From assembly GCA_964564635.1 (NCBI GenBank), contig CAZMAR010000001.1, positions 682,001 to 746,000 on the forward strand: a DNA stretch of 64,000 nucleotides. Reading direction: 5' to 3'. Below the pieces are notes generated by a model, which did no database searches, had not been told where the DNA came from, and saw only the letters and a program-made list of their open reading frames with translations. This document shows, one piece after another, positions 18,150-27,662 of this stretch. The stretch's first letter is position 1. The number at the start of each line of letters is the position of its first letter. Made by a program: the position numbers and the translations under genes. The stretch comes from Tepidaquicella sp964564635 (GTDB taxonomy: Bacteria > Bacteroidota > Ignavibacteria > Tepidaquicellales > Tepidaquicellaceae).

Positions 18150-19528
18150 AATTGATTAACAAATTTTTTAAATTCATTTCCTCTATGTTCATAATTATTG
18201 AACATATCAAAACTTTTATAACCCGGTGAAAACAAAACAACATCTCCCTCCTTTGCAAACTCAAATGCATTAATAACTGCTTCCTGTAATGTATCGCACT
18301 TTTTAACAGTTAAAATATTTTTATAATGTTCAAATATAATTTCTTTTGATTGCCCAATTGCAAATATAGATATTACTCTTTCCTTAATTAAGTTATCAAC
18401 TAAATGAAATTTATTATCGCCTTGTTTTCCACCCATAATAAGAACAATATTTTGGGGAAAACTTTCAAGTGCTACAAATAGTGAATCAAAATTTGTAGAT
18501 TTAGAATCGTTGTAGTATTTAACCCCATTTATATCTCTAACAAATTCAATTCTGTGTTCTACCCCCTTAAAATTCCTTAAAGTATTGGCAATAATTTCCT
18601 CATTTATATCAAAAGATTTTGCTGCTAATACCGTTGCCATTGAGTTATAAACATTATGCCTGCCAGGAATATATATATCTTTGACATCAATTATCTTTTC
18701 TTCATAATTTTTATTTCTGTTGAAATACCAAATCATTCTATCTTTTAGAAAACATATATGCTGACAATTTGTCTTTTTCAATTTATCAAATTCACCAAAA
18801 GCACAAATACTACCGTTAAGTTTTCTTGATATTACCTCAGAAGATAAAATTTCATCATCATTATTATATATAAAATAATCCTCTGCTTTTTGATTCTTGT
18901 TAATAATAAATTTTGCATCAATATAATTATTGAATGACCCGTGCCAATCCAAATGGTCTTCTGTTAAATTCAAAATAGCAGCAACTTTAGGTCTAAAAGT
19001 TTCTGTTGTTATCAATTGAAAGCTACTAACCTCAAGTATAATTATTGAATTCTCTTTTATATCGTTTAATATTCCAGCAAAAGGTTTACCAATATTTCCA
19101 CAAACAATTGCATTCAACCCTGCGGACTTAAAAACTTCACCAATCAATGCAGTTGTTGTAGTTTTTCCATTTGTACCTGTTATAGCAACAATAGGTGAGT
19201 TACAGAACCAGGAAGCAACTTCAATCTCTCCATAAATTTTCTTTCCTAAAGACCTTGCTTTCAATATAACACCAGAATTTAGTGGAATACCAGGACTTAC
19301 AATAATAATATCAGAATCAAAAACTTTATTACTATGACTTCCAAGTTCAAATTCAATTTCCAGTTTTTTAAATTCCTCTGGTGAAAAATATAATAAGCTT
19401 TCTGGATTTCCACTATCACTTAAAAATACAGAAACTCCTTTGCTCTTTAAAAATTTAGCAATGGCAATTCCACTGCGGCCTGCGCCAATAATAGAATACT
19501 TAAATTTTAATGCTTCAGTTGGATTCAT
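18146..19528 (-). CDS. murD: UDP-N-acetylmuramoylalanine--D-glutamate ligase
   Basis: This cytoplasmic ligase adds D-Glu to UDP-MurNAc-L-Ala. 'GAGRSGIAIAKFLKSKGVSV' at about 16-35 is the N-terminal dinucleotide-like fold, the P-loop 'GTNGKTTTTALIG' is at about 117-129, and 'YYNDSKSTN' near 319 and the terminal 'VLFSPGYKSFDMF' are MurD signatures. The length, 460 residues, fits. It is followed by ftsW with a 4-bp overlap. Confidence 0.97.
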   Translation of the reverse strand: MNPTEALKFKYSIIGAGRSGIAIAKFLKSKGVSVFLSDSGNPESLLYFSPEEFKKLEIEFELGSHSNKVFDSDIIIVSPGIPLNSGVILKARSLGKKIYGEIEVASWFCNSPIVAITGTNGKTTTTALIGEVFKSAGLNAIVCGNIGKPFAGILNDIKENSIIILEVSSFQLITTETFRPKVAAILNLTEDHLDWHGSFNNYIDAKFIINKNQKAEDYFIYNNDDEILSSEVISRKLNGSICAFGEFDKLKKTNCQHICFLKDRMIWYFNRNKNYEEKIIDVKDIYIPGRHNVYNSMATVLAAKSFDINEEIIANTLRNFKGVEHRIEFVRDINGVKYYNDSKSTNFDSLFVALESFPQNIVLIMGGKQGDNKFHLVDNLIKERVISIFAIGQSKEIIFEHYKNILTVKKCDTLQEAVINAFEFAKEGDVVLFSPGYKSFDMFNNYEHRGNEFKKFVNQL

Positions 19529-19533
19529 AATAC

Positions 19534-20643
19534 TTATCTGATTTTAAATGTAGCAAGGGTCATAATTGCAAGCAAAATAGCAATTATATAAAATCTAACC
19601 ACAATTTTCGGTTCAGGTACACCTTTTAGTTCAAAATGATGATGCAAAGGAGCCATTTTAAATACTCTTTTACCCTGTCCATACTTTATTCTTGTATATT
19701 TAAAATAATATCTTTGTATTAACACAGAAACAGTTTCAGCAAAAAATACCCCACCGAGTAAAGGGAGTAAAAATTCTTTTTTAACAAGGATACTTAGAGT
19801 AGCCACAGCACCACCAAGAGCAAGTGAGCCTGTATCACCCATAATTATTTGAGCAGGGTATGAGTTATACCATAAGAATCCTAATGCTGCACCTGCCAGA
19901 GCCGAACAATAAATTGTTAGTTCACCATTTCCTCTTAGATAAATAATATTTAAATAATTTGCTGCTTCAATGTTTCCCGAGATATATGCTATAATACCAA
20001 GTGTAAATACAACAATTCCTACTGTACCCGTAGCAAGTCCATCAAGACCATCAGTTAGGTTAACAGCATTAGAAGTAGCAGTTATAATAAAAATCACAAT
20101 TGGAACATAGAATATAGAAAAATCAAATTGATAATTTTTAAAAAAAGGAATAGTTGTAATGGAATTAATTCCTTCAAACTGAGGAGCAAAGTAAATCACA
20201 AGCCCCACAAATAATCCTGTCAAAACCTGTCCAAGAAGTTTATATTTAGCAACAAGACCGTTTTTATATTTCTTAATATATTTTAAATAATCATCAATAA
20301 ATCCAACAACTCCCAGAATAAATGTGACAAACAAAATCAATTGCACATAAATATTACCCAGATCCCCCCAGAACAATACAGGAATAAAAACTGAAAACAG
20401 GATTATTAATCCACCCATAGTAGGAATGCCTTCTTTACTATAATGGGATTTAGGACCATCTTCTTTAATCTCAATACCAATTCCTTTTCTTTTGATAAGC
20501 TCTATTATTTTTGGACCGATAATAAAAGTTAAAAGAAGGGCAGTTATTGCTGCTAATGCAGAACGGAATGTAATGTATTTGAATACATCAAACCCGGGTG
20601 GTGCAAATTTTTTGTTTATTAACTCAGCTAAATAGTAAAGCAC
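19534..20643 (-). CDS. mraY: Phospho-N-acetylmuramoyl-pentapeptide transferase
   Basis: This polytopic inner-membrane enzyme transfers phospho-MurNAc-pentapeptide to undecaprenyl phosphate to make lipid I. Diagnostic motifs are 'SKEGIPTMGGL' (about 68-78), 'GFIDDYLKY' (about 114), 'NLTDGLDGLATG' (about 194), 'MGDTGSLALGG' (about 268) and the 'PLHHHFELKG' loop (about 332). The acidic active-site residues are all present. It has about ten membrane segments and 369 residues, slightly long at the N-terminus, as in other FCB-group members. Confidence 0.98.
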   Translation of the reverse strand: MLYYLAELINKKFAPPGFDVFKYITFRSALAAITALLLTFIIGPKIIELIKRKGIGIEIKEDGPKSHYSKEGIPTMGGLIILFSVFIPVLFWGDLGNIYVQLILFVTFILGVVGFIDDYLKYIKKYKNGLVAKYKLLGQVLTGLFVGLVIYFAPQFEGINSITTIPFFKNYQFDFSIFYVPIVIFIITATSNAVNLTDGLDGLATGTVGIVVFTLGIIAYISGNIEAANYLNIIYLRGNGELTIYCSALAGAALGFLWYNSYPAQIIMGDTGSLALGGAVATLSILVKKEFLLPLLGGVFFAETVSVLIQRYYFKYTRIKYGQGKRVFKMAPLHHHFELKGVPEPKIVVRFYIIAILLAIMTLATFKIR

Positions 20644-20655
20644 TTCTTATATGTT

Positions 20656-22041
20656 TTAATTAATTATTTTGTTTAATAAATTTTCTAATTTCATTCCTCT
20701 TGAAGCTTTTAAATAAACAACATCTCCTTTTTTTATTATCTTTTTCAAAATCATCGCCATATCATCTATATTATTAAAAAAGAAATTATTTTTTAATTTT
20801 GAGGCTCCTTTAGAAAAGTAAATTGCATCTTTACCGATTGTATATAAATTTTCAAATTTCATTTTATTAATTAGTTTACCCATCTTAATATGTTCATCTT
20901 TACTGGCTTTTCCCATTTCCAACATATCACTTAAAACAATATGTTTTTTCCCTGTTGTTTTATATTCCTTTAATGATTCAAGCCCAAGTTTTAGAGAATC
21001 AGGATTGCTATTATATGCATCGTTAATAAATATTACGCCGTTATGCTTAAATACATCCATCCTCATATTATTCACTGGTTTATAAGTTTCGAATGCATTT
21101 TTTATCTGTTTAAAACTTATTTTAAAAAAAATACCAACTGCAGCGGCTGCTATTGAATTATATATAGAATGTTTTCCAAAAGTATTTATTTTAAAGCGGA
21201 TATTTTTACTCTTGTATGATAACTCTATAATTGGAAAGTAGTTCTCATCAAAACCAATAAACTTACCTTTTACATCAGTATTAAAATTATATGAATATGA
21301 AAAATATCTATTACGATTAACTTCCATAAAATATTTTCTGATAAACTTATCGTCAAAATTGGCAAAACAAATTCCTTTATTCTCCAATATATGGTCATAT
21401 AATTTAAATTCTTCCTTTGCAACTCCTCTTAAATCTTTAAAAAATTCCAGATGCTCTCTACCTATATTTGTTACTAAACCAAAATCAGGCTGAGCAATAT
21501 TACATAAATAAGAAATTTCATTAAAATGATTTGTACCGACTTCTAAAAGACAAATTTGATGCTTTTTATTTAATGATAATAAAGTCAATGGAACTCCAAT
21601 ATGATTATTGTAATTCCCTTGTGTAATAAGCACTTCAAACTTTTGATTTAAGAGCCATCCTAAAAGGTCTTTTGTGGTTGTTTTACCATTACTACCACCG
21701 ATGCAAATAATCGGAATGTTAAAATTACTTCTATGAATTTTAGCAAGTTCGCCTAAGGATTTAACTGTATCCTCTACTACAAATAAGGGAAAGTTTTTCA
21801 CCTTATTTTTATTTTTCTCATACCAGTCTTTATTTACAAAAGCAGCAGAAATATTTTTCTTAAAAACTTCTTCAATAAAATTATGCCCATCAAAATTTTC
21901 ACCTTTAATAGCAAGGAATAAATGATGTTTCTTTATTGTCCTTGAATCTATTCCTAAACCCGGAAAAGATTTGAACTTTAGCCTGTCTAAATTTTTACAT
22001 TCACAATTTTTTAATTTCAATATGTCACTTAAATTAATCAT
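20656..22041 (-). CDS. murF: UDP-N-acetylmuramoyl-tripeptide--D-alanyl-D-alanine ligase
   Basis: This enzyme adds D-Ala-D-Ala to complete the UDP-MurNAc-pentapeptide. The substrate motif 'GIDSRTIKKHHLFLAIKGENFDGHNF' is split over about residues 30-56, the P-loop 'GSNGKTTTKDLLGW' is at about 115-128, and 'LLEVGTNHFNEI' near 165 and 'FINDAYNSNPDS' near 336 are MurF signatures. It overlaps the end of murE by 8 bp. A separate ddl is not in the window. Confidence 0.97.
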   Translation of the reverse strand: MINLSDILKLKNCECKNLDRLKFKSFPGLGIDSRTIKKHHLFLAIKGENFDGHNFIEEVFKKNISAAFVNKDWYEKNKNKVKNFPLFVVEDTVKSLGELAKIHRSNFNIPIICIGGSNGKTTTKDLLGWLLNQKFEVLITQGNYNNHIGVPLTLLSLNKKHQICLLEVGTNHFNEISYLCNIAQPDFGLVTNIGREHLEFFKDLRGVAKEEFKLYDHILENKGICFANFDDKFIRKYFMEVNRNRYFSYSYNFNTDVKGKFIGFDENYFPIIELSYKSKNIRFKINTFGKHSIYNSIAAAAVGIFFKISFKQIKNAFETYKPVNNMRMDVFKHNGVIFINDAYNSNPDSLKLGLESLKEYKTTGKKHIVLSDMLEMGKASKDEHIKMGKLINKMKFENLYTIGKDAIYFSKGASKLKNNFFFNNIDDMAMILKKIIKKGDVVYLKASRGMKLENLLNKIIN

Positions 22042-23587
22042 TAATTCTTTTGTTATATTTTTCTACGATTTCTCTGTCATCAAAATGATATTTTACTCCT
22101 TTTATTTCCTGATAGTCTTCATGCCCTTTGCCGCATATTAATATTAAATCATTTTCTTTTGATATTTCAATTCCTCTCTTAATTGCTTTCTCACGATTTT
22201 CTTCAACCTCATAGTTAGATTTGTTTTCCATACCTACTAAAATTTCCTTTATAATATCTAAAGGTTCTTCAAATCTTGGATTATCTGAAGTTACTATACA
22301 ATAATCAGAATACTCAGCAGCAAATCTGCCCATAACTGGTCTTTTTGTTCTGTCTTTATTTCCTCCACAGCCAAATATGGTTATCACTCTCGAATTGAGG
22401 TTGGACATCTTTAAAATATCTTTAGCGGATAGAATTGCATTTTTCAATGAATCCGATGTATGAGAATAGTCAATTATAGCATATGCTCCATTATATAATT
22501 TAATAGGATTAAATCTTCCATTAACAGGTTGGAAAGTTTTCAAAGAATCAATTGCTTCCTGCAATGGAAATCCTAACTCCGAAATGCAGGATAGTGCTGC
22601 TAAAATATTATAGATGTTAAATCTACCTGTTAGAGTTGATGATATAGAATATTTTTTATCCTTATATATTAAGTCAAACTGTAAACCTTCTATACTGAAT
22701 TTATAATTTGTTGCCTGATAAACCGGAAAATTATTCAAGTTTCCTTTTATATTTTTCTCAAGTGTATAATATGCTTTCCTTGCTTTAGTCGATGATAGTA
22801 TTCTCTCTCCATATTCATCATCAAGATTAGATACCGCAATTGCCTCAGAATTAAGATTATCAAATAGAATTTTTTTTGCATTAAAATAATTTTCCATATT
22901 TAAATGCAAATCAAGATGCTCACTTGTAAGATTGGAAAAAACAGCCGCATTATAATTTATTCCATACACTCTATCAAGAACAAGAGCAATAGATGAAACC
23001 TCCATAACACAATATTCACAGTTATTTTCAACCATTTCATTTAACATAGATTGAATATCAACTGAGTCAGGAGTTGTTAAAGAAGCAACTTTTTTCTCCT
23101 TACCTGTAAAATAATCAACTGTTCCAATAAGTCCGCATTTGATATTCAAATGTTCCAATATGTGCCTAATTAAATAACTTATTGTGGTTTTCCCATTAGT
23201 ACCAGTTGTGCCAATCATTTTTAAGTTTCTCGAAGGATTTCCATAAAAATCAGAGGAAATTAATGCAAGGAATCTCCTAATATTTTTAATTACTATCAAC
23301 CAGATATTGTTTTTCCTACAAATTTCCTTATATATAAGACTTTTATCAGAATCTGATATTACAGCTAATGCTCCCCTATTTATTGCATCAGCAATATAAC
23401 CACTGCCATCATCTTTATATCCTTTAATCGCAAAGAAAACAAAATTCTTAGAAACCTTTCTTGAATCATAAGTTAACCCTTGAATTTCAAAATCATTACT
23501 TTTACAGATGATATCTGGAACAAATATATCTTTGTTCTCATCAGTATTTAAAACTTTCAGTAAATTTGAAAAATTATAATTTGTCAT
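22034..23587 (-). CDS. murE: UDP-N-acetylmuramoyl-tripeptide synthetase, meso-diaminopimelate-type
   Basis: This ligase adds the third residue of the stem peptide. 'GLTYDSRKVSKNFVFFAIKG' (about 37-56) and the P-loop 'GTTGTNGKTTISYLI' (about 128-142) are standard. The substrate-selecting motif is 'TSDNPRFEEP' (about 434): DNPR is the meso-diaminopimelate form, which indicates A1-gamma peptidoglycan of Gram-negative type. At 517 residues it is a little longer than the usual 490-500. It starts 1 bp after ftsI and overlaps murF. Confidence 0.97.
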   Translation of the reverse strand: MTNYNFSNLLKVLNTDENKDIFVPDIICKSNDFEIQGLTYDSRKVSKNFVFFAIKGYKDDGSGYIADAINRGALAVISDSDKSLIYKEICRKNNIWLIVIKNIRRFLALISSDFYGNPSRNLKMIGTTGTNGKTTISYLIRHILEHLNIKCGLIGTVDYFTGKEKKVASLTTPDSVDIQSMLNEMVENNCEYCVMEVSSIALVLDRVYGINYNAAVFSNLTSEHLDLHLNMENYFNAKKILFDNLNSEAIAVSNLDDEYGERILSSTKARKAYYTLEKNIKGNLNNFPVYQATNYKFSIEGLQFDLIYKDKKYSISSTLTGRFNIYNILAALSCISELGFPLQEAIDSLKTFQPVNGRFNPIKLYNGAYAIIDYSHTSDSLKNAILSAKDILKMSNLNSRVITIFGCGGNKDRTKRPVMGRFAAEYSDYCIVTSDNPRFEEPLDIIKEILVGMENKSNYEVEENREKAIKRGIEISKENDLILICGKGHEDYQEIKGVKYHFDDREIVEKYNKRIND

Positions 23588-23588
23588 C

Positions 23589-25739
23589 TTATTTACAAAT
23601 AATTTTCACCTTGTTTGATTTTGGATTGCTTGAACCAGGCTCAGGATATTGACTAACTACTTTTCCTTTACCCTGAATTTCAATCAGAAATCCTTCGTAA
23701 GTAAGTTTTGTTATTGCTTTTCTTAAACTAAGATTTAAAACATCAGGTACAACTTTATCATTATTGTTGTTTACCTGCTGAATTTCTTTAACAGATAATT
23801 TTATTAAAGGAGAACCATCATCAAAAGCAGAATTTACCTGTCCAGTAACAATGAACTTTTTAGGAGGAATATTCTCTTTATTAATATTTAAATTCGGAAA
23901 AATTTCAAACTTGATACTCTTTTCTTCAAGAATCTTTACAACATTATACAAATCCTTACCTTTTAAATCGGGAACTTTAAAACCTGCTTTACTTGTATCA
24001 CTTATGTTTCTTAATGAAGACGTGCTATATAAATTTCCTTCATTAAAAACATTAGATGAGTATATCTGCTCTATTCCAATATATTCAATAATTCTTTCAG
24101 ATATTCTTTTAAAAATTGGTGCCGCAACCTGACCGCCATAGAACTCACCGGTTCCTGCAATATCATCAATAAATACCGAAACCAATATAACGGGATTATC
24201 AACTGGAAAATATCCTACAAAAGAAGCATTATGAGAATTTTTTCTATATTTTCCTTCAACAACTCTTTGAGTAGTACCGGTTTTTCCTGCAACTTTTATT
24301 TCTCCAAGATTTGCAACAGTAGCAGTACCTTTTTCCACAACACCTGTAAAGAAACTATTTAATGTTTTAGCTGTTCTTTCTGATACAACCCTTCTTATTT
24401 CCTGTGTCTTGCATTCAAAATATGTCTTCCCATCTTTTGAAAAAATCTTTTTTACAATCTGTGGCTTCAGTAATATACCGCTATTTGCTATTGAAGAATA
24501 TGCCATTGACAATTGTAATTGATTTACCATAACCTGATAACCTATTGAACTGTATTCAAGTGTTCCATTTTTAAATTCATAAGGAAATTTTATTTTTCCC
24601 CTATTTTCTCCAAATAAATCTATTCCTGTATAGGAACCAAATCCAAAATCTCTTGCATAATAATAAAACCGTTCTTTACCTAATAACTCAACGAGCTTAA
24701 TAGTCCCTATATTGCTTGAATATGCAATAACCTGTTTAAATGATAAAGTTTGTGATGGATGTTCATCTTTAAATTCAAAACCTGCTTTTTTATATACACC
24801 ATTTTCAGTATTTATTACTGTATTTGGATTTGCAAGATTTTCTTCAAGAGAAGCTGCAGCGGTAATAATTTTAAATGTTGACCCAGGCTCATATAAATCA
24901 GATATAACCCCATTTACCATATAAGATGTATCGGTCGGTTTTATATTATTTAAGTCAAAACCGGGATAAGTTGCCATTGCAATTACCTCTCCCGTTTTAA
25001 CAGAAATGACAACTGCTTTCCCTTTCTTTGCATTAAATTCTTTTATTCCATTTCTTAATTCATTCTCAACAATTTCTTGTATATTCAAATCTATTGTGAG
25101 CACAATATTGTCTCCTGACTCAGGATATTTTTGATAAAAACCTGCAAATGGTCTTTTATTTCCTAAACCATCTCTCTGTAATACCATTAAACCATAAGAA
25201 CCTGATAATTCTTTATCGAAAGCGTATTCAATTCCAGCTTTTCCTTCATTAAATTCATTTGTGAATCCTATCAACTGTGAAGCAAGTTTATTATTTAGAT
25301 AGTATCTGTAAGGTGTCTTCTTGATAATAATTCCATCAATATTATTTATTGGTTCTAATTTTTTTAAATCAGACATTCTCACATTTGTCTCAACTACCGA
25401 TTCATTATCCGAGTTTAGTTTTAACACATTTAAATAATATTCTTCTGAATTTCCAAATATAGAACTTAGTAATTTTGCAACTGTATCTTTATTATTGATT
25501 TTTTTGGGGTAGACGGAGACGCTTATTAGATAATAATTTGTAGCCAGCACTTTCATATTCCTGTCATATATTATGCCTCTCTCCGGTTTATAGAATTCTC
25601 GAATCTGTGTTTGTTTTTTAACAACTGATTTGTATTTATTATGTTCTAATATTTGTATCCAGAACAGCTTTACAATTACCAGAATGAAGCAGAATATTAT
25701 TGCAAATTCAATAAGTAATATTTTCTTTTTCTGGCTCAT
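23589..25739 (-). CDS. ftsI: Septal peptidoglycan transpeptidase (FtsI/PBP3) with PASTA domains
   Basis: This class B penicillin-binding protein crosslinks septal peptidoglycan. It has one N-terminal transmembrane helix (about 7-27), a dimerisation region with 'YKPERGIIYDRNMKVLATN' (about 50-70), the transpeptidase domain with active-site Ser287 in 'GSTFK', 'SSN' near 340 and 'KTGTTQ' near 490, then two C-terminal PASTA modules ('VPDLKGKDLYNVVKILEEK' near 595 and 'VPDVLNLSLRKAITKL' near 668). PASTA tails on FtsI are usual in Firmicutes and Actinobacteria and also occur in FCB-group members. It lies between ftsL and murE. Confidence 0.96.
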   Translation of the reverse strand: MSQKKKILLIEFAIIFCFILVIVKLFWIQILEHNKYKSVVKKQTQIREFYKPERGIIYDRNMKVLATNYYLISVSVYPKKINNKDTVAKLLSSIFGNSEEYYLNVLKLNSDNESVVETNVRMSDLKKLEPINNIDGIIIKKTPYRYYLNNKLASQLIGFTNEFNEGKAGIEYAFDKELSGSYGLMVLQRDGLGNKRPFAGFYQKYPESGDNIVLTIDLNIQEIVENELRNGIKEFNAKKGKAVVISVKTGEVIAMATYPGFDLNNIKPTDTSYMVNGVISDLYEPGSTFKIITAAASLEENLANPNTVINTENGVYKKAGFEFKDEHPSQTLSFKQVIAYSSNIGTIKLVELLGKERFYYYARDFGFGSYTGIDLFGENRGKIKFPYEFKNGTLEYSSIGYQVMVNQLQLSMAYSSIANSGILLKPQIVKKIFSKDGKTYFECKTQEIRRVVSERTAKTLNSFFTGVVEKGTATVANLGEIKVAGKTGTTQRVVEGKYRKNSHNASFVGYFPVDNPVILVSVFIDDIAGTGEFYGGQVAAPIFKRISERIIEYIGIEQIYSSNVFNEGNLYSTSSLRNISDTSKAGFKVPDLKGKDLYNVVKILEEKSIKFEIFPNLNINKENIPPKKFIVTGQVNSAFDDGSPLIKLSVKEIQQVNNNNDKVVPDVLNLSLRKAITKLTYEGFLIEIQGKGKVVSQYPEPGSSNPKSNKVKIICK

Positions 25740-25740
25740 A

Positions 25741-26058
25741 TTACTGTTTTACTGTATCCTTCATACTAATTATTATTTCTCTTTTATCAATAGCATTTTC
25801 ATTGTAAAACATATTTAACTTATCACCTACAATAGTTTTCACTCTCATAAATGAGGTTAATGATTCAATTTCCATCTTTTTTTTATTATTATCCAAATTT
25901 ATTTGAACAAGTTTTTCTTTTAACTCTTTATTGTTTTTCATCAAATTATTAAATGCCACAATATTGTTTATGTATAACCCTGTTAGAGTTATCAGAACTA
26001 CAAGTAAAATTAAAGTATAAAAAACTGATATTTTTTTATTGTTTTTTTTAAGTTCCAT
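25741..26058 (-). CDS. ftsL: FtsL-like division protein
   Basis: The 105-residue bitopic protein has a short basic N-terminus, one transmembrane helix (about 13-33) and a coiled coil (about 38-68, 'NLMKNNKELKEKLVQINLDN'), the FtsL plan. FtsL forms the FtsQLB complex that activates FtsWI. Sequence similarity within FtsL is too low to prove it by eye; the call rests on topology, size and its invariant place between rsmH and ftsI. It overlaps rsmH by 11 bp. Confidence 0.85.
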   Translation of the reverse strand: MELKKNNKKISVFYTLILLVVLITLTGLYINNIVAFNNLMKNNKELKEKLVQINLDNNKKKMEIESLTSFMRVKTIVGDKLNMFYNENAIDKREIIISMKDTVKQ

Positions 26059-26980
26059 AAATTATACTTAATTCTGCAGCTCTTAATTTCGCACTACGCG
26101 ACTTTCTGTTTCTCTTTATCTCATCACAATCCGGTACAATTGGCTTTTTGGTTAATACTTTTAATATATATTGTTGAATACTATCTGATTTAAACTTTTT
26201 CTCTTTTGAATGTTCTCTAAAAAAATTTTTTACAATCCTGTCCTCAAGAGAATGATAGGATATGACAATAAGTCTTCCACCATTGATTAATAATTCAACC
26301 GATTCTTTTAAAACTTGCTTTAGATTTTCTAATTCGTTATTTATATATATTCTTAAAGCCTGAAATACTTTTGCCAGAAAGCTCTCTCTTAATTTTCCTT
26401 TATATAGCCCCTGAATAATTTCAAGAAAATCATTCGTTGTTACAATTTTTTTCTTCCGCCTGTTAGTAATTATTGCTTCTGTTAGTTTCTTATAATTTTT
26501 TATTTCACCGTATTCTTTAAAAATATAATTCAGTTGTTTTCTGTCAAACTTATTAATTACATCATTTGCTTTTAAATTTTGTTTTTTATCCACTCGCATA
26601 TCCAATATTGTGTCTTTCATAAAACTAAAACCATCCTCATATTCCAGTTGAAAGCTTGAAAGACCCAGATCTAATAATATCCCTGTAACTGTTTTTATAT
26701 TAATTTCAGAAAGCAACTCTTTTAAATTTGCAAAATTTCCTTTTATGAATTCTGCTTTAATTCCATTCTCTCTTAATCTTTCTCTTGAATATTCTATTGC
26801 ATTCTCATCTCTATCTATACAAATAAGTTTTCCATCAGGCATAATCTTTTTTCCTATTTCTAAAGAGTGCCCACCACCTCCTACTGTACAGTCAACTATA
26901 ATATGATTTTTAATAACTGGATTAATAACATAATCTAAAACTGTATTTAAAAGAACTGGTATGTGGTAATAGTTTTCCAC
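26048..26980 (-). CDS. rsmH: 16S rRNA (cytosine1402-N4)-methyltransferase
   Basis: RsmH (MraW) methylates N4 of C1402 in the decoding centre of 16S rRNA using S-adenosylmethionine. 'HIPVLLNTVLDYV' (about 6-18), the SAM motif 'VDCTVGGGGHSLEI' (about 29-42), 'GILLDLGLSSFQLE' (about 100) and 'ISYHSLEDRIVKNFF' (about 245) are diagnostic. The length, 310 residues, is typical. It lies 8 bp after mraZ. Confidence 0.98.
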   Translation of the reverse strand: MENYYHIPVLLNTVLDYVINPVIKNHIIVDCTVGGGGHSLEIGKKIMPDGKLICIDRDENAIEYSRERLRENGIKAEFIKGNFANLKELLSEINIKTVTGILLDLGLSSFQLEYEDGFSFMKDTILDMRVDKKQNLKANDVINKFDRKQLNYIFKEYGEIKNYKKLTEAIITNRRKKKIVTTNDFLEIIQGLYKGKLRESFLAKVFQALRIYINNELENLKQVLKESVELLINGGRLIVISYHSLEDRIVKNFFREHSKEKKFKSDSIQQYILKVLTKKPIVPDCDEIKRNRKSRSAKLRAAELSIIYGT

Positions 26981-26988
26981 TGGTTGTA

Positions 26989-27438
26989 TTATAGTTCGTT
27001 TAATTCATCAGATAATAATTTTGCAACATCTTCATAACTCAAATCCTGTTTTCTATCATATTCCTCCTTAATCGCAGGGCTCCACATTTCTAACTTATCA
27101 ATTAAACCTATGATTAATATTTCATTTTTTATGTTCGCATATTGTAGTAAATGCGAGGGTATTAAAATTCTGTTCTGGGAATCAATTTCACATTCCTCAG
27201 CATACATTAGAAACTGCCTGAGAAAAAATCTTTTCTTCGGGTCGAATATATTTAACTTCATTAGCTTTTGTTCCAATATTTCCCATACATCCTGAGGATA
27301 AACAAGTAAACAGGTATCTAACCCTCTGGTTATTTTCAATTTATTATTTGCCAGAGGATTAATATTTTTTCTGAACTTTGAGGGAAAAACAATCCTTGAT
27401 TTTGTATCTAAAATACATATTGAGTGTCCCTGAAACAT
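26989..27438 (-). CDS. mraZ: Transcriptional regulator MraZ
   Basis: MraZ is a double AbrB-fold DNA-binding protein that in several bacteria represses its own dcw operon. The two SpoVT/AbrB-like repeats are visible: 'LDTKSRIVFPSKFRKNI' (about 11-27) and 'IDSQNRILIPSHLLQYA' (about 85-101), each with the R-x-x-x-P core. The length, 149 residues, is typical. It is the first gene of the cluster and stands directly downstream of a promoter and three direct 10-bp repeats that fit its operator. Confidence 0.96.
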   Translation of the reverse strand: MFQGHSICILDTKSRIVFPSKFRKNINPLANNKLKITRGLDTCLLVYPQDVWEILEQKLMKLNIFDPKKRFFLRQFLMYAEECEIDSQNRILIPSHLLQYANIKNEILIIGLIDKLEMWSPAIKEEYDRKQDLSYEDVAKLLSDELNEL

Positions 27439-27500
27439 AATTAATATTTTAAATTTAAAAAAATTAGCACCTTCGGCAAACCGAACCTAACACACCTATT

Positions 27501-27530
27501 CAATCCACTTTCCTCCACTTGACTCCACTT
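27501..27530 (-). promoter_or_regulatory. MraZ operator: three 10-bp direct repeats
   Basis: Read on the minus strand, AAGTGGA occurs three times at exactly 10-bp spacing (AAGTGGAGTC, AAGTGGAGGA, AAGTGGATTG). MraZ is known to bind tandem GTGG/TGGG boxes repeated every 10 bp ahead of mraZ. The boxes sit just downstream of the promoter -7 element, around the expected start site, so binding would block initiation. Confidence 0.85.
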
Positions 27531-27535
27531 TATTA

Positions 27536-27566
27536 CAAATATAATCATATTTTTTAAAAAGTCAAA
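27536..27566 (-). promoter_or_regulatory. dcw operon promoter, Bacteroidota type
   Basis: On the minus strand TTTG (27563-27566), 19 nt and TATATTTG (27536-27543) match the Bacteroidota consensus TTTG-(19-21)-TAnnTTTG exactly. The same stretch also reads TTGACT-17-TATATT. It lies about 100 bp before the mraZ start and runs directly into the MraZ boxes. Confidence 0.8.
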
Positions 27567-27600
27567 ACAAAAATTCATCTTTTTTTAAATAAAAAAAAAA

Positions 27601-27615
27601 GCCGCAACATGCGGC
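27601..27615 (-). terminator. rpoBC operon terminator
   Basis: GCCGCA-ACA-TGCGGC forms a 6-bp GC-rich stem flanked by runs of A (27591-27600) and T (27616-27621). On the minus strand the U-tract follows the stem, 48 bp after the rpoC stop, so it ends the rplKAJL-rpoBC transcript upstream of the mraZ promoter. Confidence 0.88.
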
Positions 27616-27662
27616 TTTTTTCAAAAAATAATTATTTTTTAAAATATTAGCTTATGCTATAC

